Shown: in pieces, positions 1-8,570 of the stretch
How the letters are laid out: each line of letters starts with the position of its first letter
How positions within the stretch are numbered: the stretch's first letter is position 1
DNA from: a virus
DNA length: 29,177 nt
Strand: one strand, 5' to 3'
IMG/VR virus record: IMGVR_UViG_3300043424_000261
Span: 1 to 29,177 of that record
Translations under genes and position numbers: made by a program
The notes under the pieces: model-generated
What the model was told of the DNA's origin: nothing
Seen by the model: only the letters and a program-made list of their open reading frames with translations
Databases searched by the model: none

Positions 1-1016
1 TAAGTTACTTGGTCATTGAAGCGTGAATTTACTGAAAAGATTTTCTTCTCTGAGAATTCAGTTTGTAGATATGCGTCAGCATACACGTTGTCCACTTTAT
101 CCCAAAGTGTTCTAGTGCCGTCAGCATTTAATTGATACAACCAAGTATCGGTATTATTAATACCTTGAATGTTGATATCAATATTTTGATTTGAAATCTG
201 CTGTTGTAATGTAAAGTCAAAGTTCTGTAATGAACCCTGTTTAAAGTAGAAGAAGAATCCTGTCTCTGGGCTACCAAAACCTAATTTGTCGTTTCGGTAT
301 AGCATATTGAATCTGCCGTTAGGGGCAGGAGGAACTTCGTAGATATAGTCAGCATCCATAGATGTTGCACTGACCAATTCAAATCCCATTGTTTGACCAT
401 CGATAGTACTATTAAATGGCACAATCGGAAGATTGTTTGATGGAATACGTATAGTGTATTCACTAGTTGTGACGCCCAATAACTCTGAAATGTTACCCGG
501 TTTACCAATACGTTGTGTGTCAACTAATGTAGCATTGATTACAGTATTGAACTGTTCTAACCAATTTGGGTTAGCAGGATCATTCCATAAGATAGGAAGA
601 TTACTAAGATTTAAACCATTAATGTCTGTTAGATTTTGAGTGGTTTGAATACTTGATACTTTAAGATAACCTTGACCTGCAATATTTCTTTTTGGCGTAT
701 AAGAGACTAATTCAGCAAGTTTAATAACACTGTCACGGCGTTCTGCGGTATCAATAAAGTTTTCACGTGCATTTAAGTCATTGCGGAATGCAAGACCCTG
801 CCCCATGAATGCGATAACGTCTAGTAGTGCTACGAATTCTGAACTTTCAACATAATCATTGAATGTTTCAGGGTAGTATAGACGCAAATAATCGATGAAA
901 CTCTTACGTAGAGTCTCATAATCATAACTTCTAAAGTCGGCTTCTCTAAACGTTTGGTAGATTGTTTTCCAATCATTTACGCCGAATAATGCTGATTGTC
1001 GTGAACTGGTTGCCAT
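1..1016 (-). CDS. gp6: Baseplate wedge protein gp6, N-terminal part (cut by left edge)
   Basis: An open frame begins at ATG 1016-1014 and runs off the left edge without a stop, giving about 338 residues; T4 gp6 is roughly 660, so about half is missing. The N-terminus reads MATSSRQSALFGVNDW and continues with IYQTFREADF, SYDYETLRKSFIDYLRLYYP and ARENFIDTAERRDSVIKLA, which I recognise as the conserved N-terminal signature of T4-type gp6. In T4, gp6 dimers form the continuous inner ring of the baseplate wedge and bind gp25 and gp53, both also encoded in this block. The start is supported by AAGAGA about 9 bases upstream and by a late-promoter element just before it. Family assignment is from sequence recall; the ring role is knowledge of T4. 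Confidence 0.93.
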   Translation of the reverse strand, partial: MATSSRQSALFGVNDWKTIYQTFREADFRSYDYETLRKSFIDYLRLYYPETFNDYVESSEFVALLDVIAFMGQGLAFRNDLNARENFIDTAERRDSVIKLAELVSYTPKRNIAGQGYLKVSSIQTTQNLTDINGLNLSNLPILWNDPANPNWLEQFNTVINATLVDTQRIGKPGNISELLGVTTSEYTIRIPSNNLPIVPFNSTIDGQTMGFELVSATSMDADYIYEVPPAPNGRFNMLYRNDKLGFGSPETGFFFYFKQGSLQNFDFTLQQQISNQNIDINIQGINNTDTWLYQLNADGTRTLWDKVDNVYADAYLQTEFSEKKIFSVNSRFNDQVT

Positions 1017-1034
1017 AGTAAGTCTCTTTTGATA

Positions 1035-1042
1035 TATTTATC
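1035..1042 (-). promoter_or_regulatory. Late promoter element before gp6
   Basis: The minus strand reads GATAAATA here, one base from the T4 late consensus TATAAATA that gp55-bound polymerase recognises. Transcription would start near 1029, giving a leader of about 13 bases that contains AAGAGA. It lies in the 50-base gap between gp25 and gp6, so gp6 may be transcribed independently of the upstream baseplate genes. Not tested for activity. Confidence 0.6.
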
Positions 1043-1066
1043 ATTATCAAAAAAGACAGTTTTTAG

Positions 1067-1528
1067 TTATACTAATGAAGCAACGTTTGTAGCGCGGTTA
1101 AAGAATACACTTAATGTAGCGGGATTATTGAAGGGAACAACGGCTAATTGTACTTCAATTAAGATGCCGTTTTCTTGGGGAAATGCTTTTACATAGTTCA
1201 AATCGATTCTAGGATCGGCTGATGCAACTCTGCGAATTTCGTTTTCTAATTGGAACTGTACGTCGGCTGTGTTTGGTTCAAAAATAAAATCCCAAAGTCT
1301 TGTTCCATATCCAGGCTGTCCTACTTTAGTACCCATTCTAATGTTCAATCCATTAACAAAATCTTGAACAACTAGTTGTGCATCTAGGATACGAAACTTT
1401 TTACCCCAAACAATTCCCTTGTTGATGCCACCTGGACCGCCATCAATTCCACCTGTGTTTAAACCCACAGGATTAGTAGTTTTTGGTTTACATGAGTTGA
1501 TTGTACTGAATCCGATATATTGAGGCAT
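1067..1528 (-). CDS. gp25: Baseplate wedge protein gp25
   Basis: This 153-residue protein is close in length to T4 gp25 (132) and carries the family's core: FVNGLNIRMGTKVGQPGYGTRLWDFIFEP, seen as two adjoining blocks around residues 58-87, and an ENEIRRV helix followed by DPRIDL and a hydrophobic strand. gp25 has a lysozyme-like fold without activity and joins the wedge to the sheath initiator. An N-terminal Gly/Pro-rich stretch (residues 15-40) precedes the fold. It lies between gp5 and gp6, matching its partner in the wedge. A perfect TATAAATA ends 4 bases before its ATG, so the predicted transcript starts on the start codon; an alternative AAGGA sits about 12 bases upstream. Confidence 0.93.
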   Translation of the reverse strand: MPQYIGFSTINSCKPKTTNPVGLNTGGIDGGPGGINKGIVWGKKFRILDAQLVVQDFVNGLNIRMGTKVGQPGYGTRLWDFIFEPNTADVQFQLENEIRRVASADPRIDLNYVKAFPQENGILIEVQLAVVPFNNPATLSVFFNRATNVASLV

Positions 1529-1532
1529 GATG

Positions 1533-1540
1533 TATTTATA
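1533..1540 (-). promoter_or_regulatory. Perfect T4-type late promoter TATAAATA before gp25
   Basis: The minus strand reads TATAAATA exactly. With the T4 geometry (element at about -13 to -6) the transcription start falls at 1527-1528, on the gp25 start codon, suggesting either a leaderless mRNA or a promoter that serves mainly gp6 downstream while gp25 is translated from a longer transcript. Confidence 0.65.
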
Positions 1541-1548
1541 TCCTTATT

Positions 1549-4500
1549 TTAGCCGGCCCCGGGGCCAGTGTCTATACTTCCAATAATTCCAGCAATAGAA
1601 TTATTAATATCCTGTGAGTTTGGTGCTACTGATGCTGACTTTTGTAATGCAGTTAGTGCAGTTGCGCCTTGACCAGGCACTGAACCCAATGCTGTTTTAG
1701 CAGTTCCTGCTAATTGTGTGGCAGACCCAACTAAGTTAGTTAATGATCCTGCCGTAGTACTAATAGAACTTAATGACCCTTTAATTGAACTTACACCAGA
1801 TGTAATACTTCCCAACAATGATGATGCGCTATTTGAAGCAGTATCAATCAAACTATTGATTGTTCCCTTGCCACTCAATGTGTCACTCAATGATGATACT
1901 AAGTCACCTGCGGCCGCGGCTGCACCACCTGCGGCTGCGGCTACCGCCGGAACGTTTACACCTTTAATGTCATCTAGTTTAGACAATAGTGTTTTACGTT
2001 CAGGACTATCTAATAGATCAAACCAGGCTTTGCGCAAGTTGTCAATTTCTGGATCACCCTCAGGTAAATCTGCTTCAGCCGCATAAAATGCTTCTCTTGC
2101 TTCATCAATCTTATCATTGATTTCATCCAATTCATCAATCGTTGCAAACAAGTCTTTACTCTTGTCAATAACAGATTGAACTTCATCTTTAACTGATTCT
2201 GCAATTTCACCTACTAGATTTGGAATAGGAATCTTAGGATCACCCAATACTGAAGTAATCTGTGAAGTAATAGATGCACGATCAGTTGTATTGAATCCAA
2301 TTGTTGGTAACTTGATGGCGCCACCTGTACCTGAACTTAGGGCTGAGATTGCTGATGTTAATTGTGCGGCTGCACCTGCAGGTAATCCTTTGCTTGCTAA
2401 TGATGATAATGCTCCGGCGGCATCCGGAATCTTTGGTAACGGCAATCCATTAAGTGCGGCTGCTTGTGCATCTTTAACAAGTCCTGAGATAGCCTCAGTA
2501 CCAGGAAGTTTGTTGATTGCATCGGTAGCATTATTAACAACAGCCGATACAGTTTTTAATCCACCTGGTAAATTGCTAATACCTGATGCCAATGCCGCAG
2601 AAGTTGCGGCTGCGGCTCCTTGCTGTATAGTACTAGCAGCCTTAGATAAACTTGTCAAGTCACCTGTTTTCAACATAGAACTTGCACCGGCTACAGCATT
2701 GACCGAGTTAACTGCGGTGCCCACTGCATTAGTAATATTCTGTGCAAGTGTAGCAGTAGATGTGCTACTTGTTGCACCAGTAATTCCTCCCACAGTAGAT
2801 ACGATAGATTTAGCAGTGTTACTTGCACCCGTAATAGCATTCGTAACTGAAGTAACTGTGCCGGTAATTCCTGCAACTGTATTATTAATGGCGCCGCCAA
2901 TGTTGGTTACTGAACCCAATGACTTACCACCACTTGCTAATGCATTCAATGCACCCTGTGCGGCGCCTCCACCTAATCCCAATGCATTGGTTGCGGCGCC
3001 CACTAATGCTCCTGTTGCCGCATCACCCAGTGCTTTAGTTAACTGACTAGACTGTCCTGCAACTGTAGCATTTTCTGCGGCTTTAGTTTTCGCAATAGCA
3101 GTTAGATTTTGAGGAACACCTGCTTCTAGTGCCTTGAATGAATTCTTAATCGCACTAAATGCTGAACCTGCTACACCCTTTGGACTATCAATTAATCCTG
3201 ATAAGCCCGGTGCAGACTTCATTGCATCTAATGCACCAGAGATACCTCCCAATGCACCACCGACTGTTTGTGCAATGCCGGCCGCGGCTGAGCCTTGTCC
3301 AATTGCCTTAAGTGCATCTTGTGCGTTACTTGGCAGCGATGGTAAGTTTCCGGCTGCTCCTGCAATTGATTTAACTGCATTAACTGTATTCTGCACGCCT
3401 GTTGTAGCCGCGGCCATAACCATACCAGCAACTTGCTGAGGTGACTCTTTACCTGTAATTGCACCAACTGCACCCATTGCTGTTTGTGCTTGCTGTAAGT
3501 TAGACACAACTGATGTTGCTTGTGCAGTTACGTTTTGTACTAATTTAGGTAATGTTTCTGCACCAGCAGTTCCAGTAAACACTGCACTTGGCATTGATTG
3601 TGCAACGTTAGCACCTGATTGTACCATTGCATTAATTAGTTTGTCAGCACCCGGTTTTACAACTCCAGAACTTGCAAGTTGTGTTGCATTCTGTGCAAAT
3701 GCACCAACTGCAACTGTGGCTGCACCTGCCGCACTTTTAACTACGGCAGCACCTTGTGAAACGGCAGCAGATGCGGCACCTGTAGCCGCATTAGTTGCAA
3801 CTGCTCCCATAACAGCATTAGTTGTTCCTTTATCAAGTGCAGACGATACAGAAGGTGTAGTCGGTGCTGTTGCCGCTGTAGCAACTGATACCGGAGTTAC
3901 TCCTGTATTTGCGGCCGCATTGTTTGTTGCGGCTACAGCCGCAGATGGTTGTGATGGTAACTGACTTGATGCGTTCAAATCTGTTTTAACGTCAACGCCT
4001 TGACCGGCTGCTGACCAAGGAGCGTGAGCAGGAGCACGTGTTGCAATTGTTAACAACTTACCAGGTGCTGCCATGAATCCTTTTTGTTCATCGTACAATG
4101 TATCGGGTTGTGCAATGATTGGAATGATATCAACTTCTTCAGGCTGAGTACTTGCTGATCCACTGTTTAAGTTAACTTTACTACCATTGACATATGCTTG
4201 ACCGCCGGCTTTCATTGAACTGTCACCACCGCTGGCTAATGCTACAGCAGATCCTGCTTTTACAGTAAAGTTGTTTAGTGCAAATGCTTTAATATCTTTG
4301 GTTGCACGTAGTTTGATTTCTTCCTCAGTGTTAACGTGAACATTCTTTGCTTGAATGCTAAGATTTTCCATAGCATGGATATTAACATTCTTGTCAGCAT
4401 GTAGGTTCAAATCACCTTGTGTACGCATGTTGATTGAGTTAGTTGAATAGATATCAACTGTGCCTTCTTTACCCAACTCAATATAACTTTGACCATTACT

Positions 4501-5406
4501 GTGCAATAACATTAATGTTTGGCCGTCATCACTCATTAAGATTTGATGACCTAAGGCTGTACGAATACGAATTAATTGATCACGGCCAATAATGTCACCA
4601 TCGTCCATAACGATACTGTGACCACCTCTACGTGCAACAACTCTTAACTGTTCTGCTTTAGAATTATCTAAATTATTAGCAATACTTGCGTCATCGAATC
4701 CACCTTCATAGATTGGTCTGCCCGGTGTACTGACACCCCAACCAACACGTGAAGCGGCCTCACGTTGCGCACTTGAACTGATAGGTCCGCGAATAGGATC
4801 ACGAATGATACCCTGTTGATTCATAATTGACGCGGTGTAACTATGCACTGGTCTAGGACTGTCTACGAACTCAGGGCTATCTGACATTTCCTTATTGTTC
4901 GTATTAATATTTGTTACAGGTAATCTTAGTGCGCCACCATAACCTTCAGACTCACCGCCATTAGCAATAATATTATCACTTGCGCCAATAGCAGGAACCA
5001 TGTATAGACTTTCTGCTTCAGGAACACAACCAATATAGAAACCATAGTTAGGGTCACCGTTGATAAAGATACAAACAACTTTTGTACCGATATCAGGTGG
5101 TGCATGCCACTCACCATATGAACTAGGATTTGCTTTATAATCGCCGTATCCGTCGTCTGCGGCATCAGGAATAATTTTGCCAAAGAAACTGCTCATGTAA
5201 CTTACAGTTACCCAGTTGTCTGAATTATCTGTTTCTGCGGCTGCTTGAGGACTGTCAGCAATATAGACTTTAATTCTACCTGATCGTGTAGGGTCCACGT
5301 TATCTTTGACAATACCAAATACAGGTACATCTTTGGTAGCCGCACCACCTGCGTTTGGCTTACTATTTTTAGGGGTACCCTTTTGTTTAATTACGTCTTG
5401 TGCCAT
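1549..5406 (-). CDS. gp5: Baseplate central spike gp5 with very long Ala-rich tail, no lysozyme domain
   Basis: The 1285-residue product has three parts. Residues about 27-135 are an OB-fold like that of gp5/VgrG (VFGIVKDNVDPTRSGRIKVYI, then DIGTKVVCIFINGDPNYGFYIG). Residues about 250-420 are short repeated beta strands typical of the trimeric gp5/VgrG needle (SIVMDDGDIIG, QILMSDDGQTLMLL, SINMRTQGDLNLHADKNVNI). From about residue 430 to the end the chain is rich in Ala, Gly, Ser, Thr and Val, interrupted at about 1065-1145 by a charged predicted coiled coil. T4 gp5 (575 residues) has a lysozyme between OB and needle; none is visible here. SD AAGGA lies 7 bases before ATG 5406. The tail's GC-rich codons open long antisense frames that are shadows. 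OB and needle calls are firm; the role of the tail is unknown. Confidence 0.88.
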   Translation of the reverse strand: MAQDVIKQKGTPKNSKPNAGGAATKDVPVFGIVKDNVDPTRSGRIKVYIADSPQAAAETDNSDNWVTVSYMSSFFGKIIPDAADDGYGDYKANPSSYGEWHAPPDIGTKVVCIFINGDPNYGFYIGCVPEAESLYMVPAIGASDNIIANGGESEGYGGALRLPVTNINTNNKEMSDSPEFVDSPRPVHSYTASIMNQQGIIRDPIRGPISSSAQREAASRVGWGVSTPGRPIYEGGFDDASIANNLDNSKAEQLRVVARRGGHSIVMDDGDIIGRDQLIRIRTALGHQILMSDDGQTLMLLHSNGQSYIELGKEGTVDIYSTNSINMRTQGDLNLHADKNVNIHAMENLSIQAKNVHVNTEEEIKLRATKDIKAFALNNFTVKAGSAVALASGGDSSMKAGGQAYVNGSKVNLNSGSASTQPEEVDIIPIIAQPDTLYDEQKGFMAAPGKLLTIATRAPAHAPWSAAGQGVDVKTDLNASSQLPSQPSAAVAATNNAAANTGVTPVSVATAATAPTTPSVSSALDKGTTNAVMGAVATNAATGAASAAVSQGAAVVKSAAGAATVAVGAFAQNATQLASSGVVKPGADKLINAMVQSGANVAQSMPSAVFTGTAGAETLPKLVQNVTAQATSVVSNLQQAQTAMGAVGAITGKESPQQVAGMVMAAATTGVQNTVNAVKSIAGAAGNLPSLPSNAQDALKAIGQGSAAAGIAQTVGGALGGISGALDAMKSAPGLSGLIDSPKGVAGSAFSAIKNSFKALEAGVPQNLTAIAKTKAAENATVAGQSSQLTKALGDAATGALVGAATNALGLGGGAAQGALNALASGGKSLGSVTNIGGAINNTVAGITGTVTSVTNAITGASNTAKSIVSTVGGITGATSSTSTATLAQNITNAVGTAVNSVNAVAGASSMLKTGDLTSLSKAASTIQQGAAAATSAALASGISNLPGGLKTVSAVVNNATDAINKLPGTEAISGLVKDAQAAALNGLPLPKIPDAAGALSSLASKGLPAGAAAQLTSAISALSSGTGGAIKLPTIGFNTTDRASITSQITSVLGDPKIPIPNLVGEIAESVKDEVQSVIDKSKDLFATIDELDEINDKIDEAREAFYAAEADLPEGDPEIDNLRKAWFDLLDSPERKTLLSKLDDIKGVNVPAVAAAAGGAAAAAGDLVSSLSDTLSGKGTINSLIDTASNSASSLLGSITSGVSSIKGSLSSISTTAGSLTNLVGSATQLAGTAKTALGSVPGQGATALTALQKSASVAPNSQDINNSIAGIIGSIDTGPGAG

Positions 5407-5416
5407 TTATATGTCC

Positions 5417-8251
5417 TTAGCCGCCGTCATCATCTGCTACTGGTTTTGCGCCTGAACCTGTCGGTGTAGTGTTAGGTTGTGGAGTAGGTGCGGGGCTTGT
5501 TGTGGGTGTAGCCGGTTGTGTTTGATTACTTGGATTGTCCTTCTTGAGACCAGTGCCTTGAGTAGTAGTCTGACTATTACTCGGTGCGGGTCCTGACGCA
5601 CTCGGAGAAGTCGATGCGTTGGGATCTTCCCTCTCGCCACCGGTCTGAGATTTAGATGCGTCACCAAAGTCATTAATATTTGTTTCAAGTAATTGCGTGA
5701 ACTTGCCGCCTGCAAAAGTACTAGTTACATTGATTACGGTAAAACTTACACCCTTAACCTGTTTTGAAATATTTTCTGGATATTTCCAAAACAAAATACT
5801 TTCGTTGATGTTAAGAGTGCCTGTATTTGAAGTGTAATCAACTGCTTCCTTAAAATCGATTTCAATAAACACTTGACCGCCGTTTGGATTAATTGTAAAT
5901 CCATCAGTACCATAAAATCTACTATAGACTTGATTTTCGCTAGACGCTGAATCTTGTACTAAAAAGTCTGGATCTCCTAATATCGTAATTTTAGCAGTTG
6001 CAAATGATCCAGGATCATATAAACTAGTTAGGTAGTTATTTTGTGCTTCAAGGCCGGCGCCTAGTTTACCTATACGAGGCTGACTAGTAAACTGATTGGG
6101 CGCACGTGATACACTATTAGGTCCGTCAGACGCATTACCTGCACCATTTTGTGCTGTTTGACTAGTTCCTGCGTTATTGCCGCCGGTTTTATCCCCAGCA
6201 CCAGATGTGCTAGTTGAAGGGTCTCCTCCCAAAACAACGTTAAAGTACGCAGTGTCTAGATTTTGTTCATACTGTAATACTTCTGAGTTTTTACCAGTAT
6301 ACCAATATTCATATCTCTTATGAGGTCCATAATATGATTTACCGGGATTAGCATAGGCACTGTCAATGACAGGTGTTTCATATGTTTGTAACACATATGT
6401 AATTGTGTATGCCCAGTCATTTACTTTACCGTCCCATTTTGCATCAGATATTTCTGCACTACAATTATACCATTTAATAGTTTTCTTAGTGTCAGGTTTA
6501 TTTTCTTTTGCAGATTTCTTTTTAGGATCAGTTTCTAATGATGTTGTATAAACAACATTTAAGGCATCTCTTAAGAAACCACTTTGTGCGACAATATTAT
6601 TAATTGCCTGTAATATAGGTGTAGCGGGGGAACCTGAAAACGTAATGCTTCTTTTAGTGTTGTCAGGCTGAGATTTTACTTCAGAGGCGGCAGTAGATTG
6701 TTTAGTTGTTTTGGCGCCGGCACCTGGCCATTTAAACTTATCAATATCTTCAGGGCTTACTAGTTTTGCTTCAGCAATTTCTCTAGCAGGCTCACCCAAA
6801 TATCTAATTTGATACGTGTTTACTTCACCAATTTTGCCATCTTCTTTAAGTTTAATTTGATCCTGATTTAGTTTATCAAATAACTGAGTAATTGCTTCAT
6901 CAACCGTAGCGGCTGTCACTTCTTTATTTGAAGTGATCAATCCTCTTTTAACTGAAAATGCAGATTGTGGAGGCAATGATGTGCATCCAATATTATAAAC
7001 TGTTGCTTTACCATCAATTTTAAATTTAATTTCATTTATGATAATATCATAATATGTATTGAATAAACCATTACCATTTGCATTAGGATCTAATGTGTTT
7101 CCATCATATACTTCACTACCAGTAATTCTATTACCTGCTTCATCATATCCTAAAAATCTTACACCTAAAATAAAGAATTGTTTTGATGGATTTTCAGGCC
7201 ATCCTTGCCCCATGCTTTTAGCATATTCTGCTAATGCATCATTTGCCTGCTTTAATTTAGTAATGAATGAGAAACCATATGGTTCAATAATTTGAAACTT
7301 AAGTTCAGTAGCATTACTAGCAGTTTCGTTTGCTTTAGCATTAGTAGTTGTAACAATCTGTAGATTGTCAATACCATAATCGAATTGGAAGCCAGGTGCT
7401 CTTACCGAACTATCATTATTAATACCACCGCTTTGTGCGATTAAGTAGACTCCGCCGTCGCCACCGCCTGCCGCACCCAAAGCATTAATTTGTTTACGAC
7501 CAGAAGCAATGAATGCGTTATACGCATCAGGAGTAATCATGTATAAACTAAGTTGATAGTTATAACTTGAAAAATAACCTAATGGATTTTTTAATCTTTT
7601 ACCAGGCTTTGCCGCACTAGTTTCTGTACCGGATGCGTCTGATTCTTCAGTTGATTCTCCTGATCCACTAGTAGTACCATTAGTGCCGTCTGTGCTACTA
7701 TTAGGTGCTGAGGTAGGTCCACCGTTACTACCTGCAGGATTTTCCTGTTGCTTACCGTTATCTTCGTCTGCACTACCTTGTAATTGCTTTGGGTTTTGCG
7801 GATCTCCTTTAGGTGCAGGCGCCGGAGTCTGAGTGTTTACATTGGCATTAGTAGTTGATGAATCCTGAGTTTTTTGTTTTGCTAATAATTCATTTGCTTT
7901 TGCTAATAATTCAGTGATTGCTGTATTGTTGCTGCCAATTTTTGCACCTACATCATTGTACAAACGTATAGTAGAAGTTGCATTTACTTGTGCTTTTTGA
8001 CTACCACTTAGTGTATCGAAGGCGTCGCCGGCTGCAACTTGAGCATTAATATGCAAAGTTTGATATTGTTGTCGGTATGCATCTCTTTCTCCCTTAATTT
8101 TTTCTAGTGTAGCGGCCGCACCGGGAGATTTATAGCCACCGTTTACGAAATTTTCAAGTTGAGTTACAACTGATGCTTGTTTTGGTTCAACGGCAGTTCT
8201 AATGTCCAATGCTTTTTCGAATAATTCTAGTGTTTCGCTAACTGTTGCCAT
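5417..8251 (-). CDS. Large baseplate/tail structural protein, family unresolved
   Basis: A 944-residue protein without catalytic motifs that I can see. Residues 1-130 are mostly helical and charged; about 135-210 is a Gln/Asn/Ser/Thr/Gly-rich linker; about 215-680 is a folded beta-rich region (NPLGYFSSYNYQLSLYMITP, ELKFQIIEPYGFSF, FFILGVRFLGYD); a second Gly/Asn/Thr linker follows at about 690-735; about 735-870 forms another folded part; the last 75 residues are Pro/Ser/Thr/Gln-rich. Long unstructured linkers between compact domains suggest a virion protein. It starts one base after the gp53 stop and ends 11 bases before gp5, so it belongs to the baseplate operon. Similar proteins occur, as I recall, in marine T4-type phages as structural proteins. 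A hub role (gp27-like) is possible but not shown. Confidence 0.62.
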   Translation of the reverse strand: MATVSETLELFEKALDIRTAVEPKQASVVTQLENFVNGGYKSPGAAATLEKIKGERDAYRQQYQTLHINAQVAAGDAFDTLSGSQKAQVNATSTIRLYNDVGAKIGSNNTAITELLAKANELLAKQKTQDSSTTNANVNTQTPAPAPKGDPQNPKQLQGSADEDNGKQQENPAGSNGGPTSAPNSSTDGTNGTTSGSGESTEESDASGTETSAAKPGKRLKNPLGYFSSYNYQLSLYMITPDAYNAFIASGRKQINALGAAGGGDGGVYLIAQSGGINNDSSVRAPGFQFDYGIDNLQIVTTTNAKANETASNATELKFQIIEPYGFSFITKLKQANDALAEYAKSMGQGWPENPSKQFFILGVRFLGYDEAGNRITGSEVYDGNTLDPNANGNGLFNTYYDIIINEIKFKIDGKATVYNIGCTSLPPQSAFSVKRGLITSNKEVTAATVDEAITQLFDKLNQDQIKLKEDGKIGEVNTYQIRYLGEPAREIAEAKLVSPEDIDKFKWPGAGAKTTKQSTAASEVKSQPDNTKRSITFSGSPATPILQAINNIVAQSGFLRDALNVVYTTSLETDPKKKSAKENKPDTKKTIKWYNCSAEISDAKWDGKVNDWAYTITYVLQTYETPVIDSAYANPGKSYYGPHKRYEYWYTGKNSEVLQYEQNLDTAYFNVVLGGDPSTSTSGAGDKTGGNNAGTSQTAQNGAGNASDGPNSVSRAPNQFTSQPRIGKLGAGLEAQNNYLTSLYDPGSFATAKITILGDPDFLVQDSASSENQVYSRFYGTDGFTINPNGGQVFIEIDFKEAVDYTSNTGTLNINESILFWKYPENISKQVKGVSFTVINVTSTFAGGKFTQLLETNINDFGDASKSQTGGEREDPNASTSPSASGPAPSNSQTTTQGTGLKKDNPSNQTQPATPTTSPAPTPQPNTTPTGSGAKPVADDDGG

Positions 8252-8252
8252 C

Positions 8253-8570
8253 TTATAAACCTAGTACTGTGTTCAATGTATCCTGTCTTGGTACGTAAAT
8301 TCCTACACCTGTCTTAAAATTAAAATAAGGATCTTCACCCAAACGATTTGGATTTCGTTCTGCAAACACCCACCACAATCTGCTATCACCATACAGGTCA
8401 TATGCTAACAGATCAGGTCTATATTCATACACATTTGTAATTAACATGTATACGTCTGTGGGGTCCTTAGGAATAGGACGATAATTCATTACGTCCAAAT
8501 ACTTATTACTTACAACGTTAGTGTTGTAATAAGGACTTGTCTGTGGATATAAATTTTGATTGCCAGCCAT
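8253..8570 (-). CDS. gp53: Baseplate wedge protein gp53
   Basis: The 105-residue protein contains the gp53 core: VYEYRPDLLAYDLYGDSRLWW, split about residue 60, then FAERNPNRL, DPYFNFKTGVGIYVP and a short hydrophobic C-terminus. gp53 clamps adjacent wedges in T4 (196 residues there); this is a short form, like those of many marine T4-type phages. I use ATG 8570, which overlaps the upstream stop as TAATG, rather than the TTG two codons earlier. Overlap of one base with the LysM gene and a one-base gap to the next gene indicate translational coupling. Confidence 0.85.
   Translation of the reverse strand: MAGNQNLYPQTSPYYNTNVVSNKYLDVMNYRPIPKDPTDVYMLITNVYEYRPDLLAYDLYGDSRLWWVFAERNPNRLGEDPYFNFKTGVGIYVPRQDTLNTVLGL

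Noticed and set aside
281-639. Short frames on both strands within the first kilobase
   Set aside because: They are shadows of the partial gp6 frame, which is clearly the coding one by its conserved sequence.
2291-3439. Long Ala/Pro-rich open frames on the plus strand opposite gp5
   Set aside because: They mirror the repetitive GC-rich codons of the gp5 tail; composition is unnatural, they lack ribosome sites and resemble no protein.
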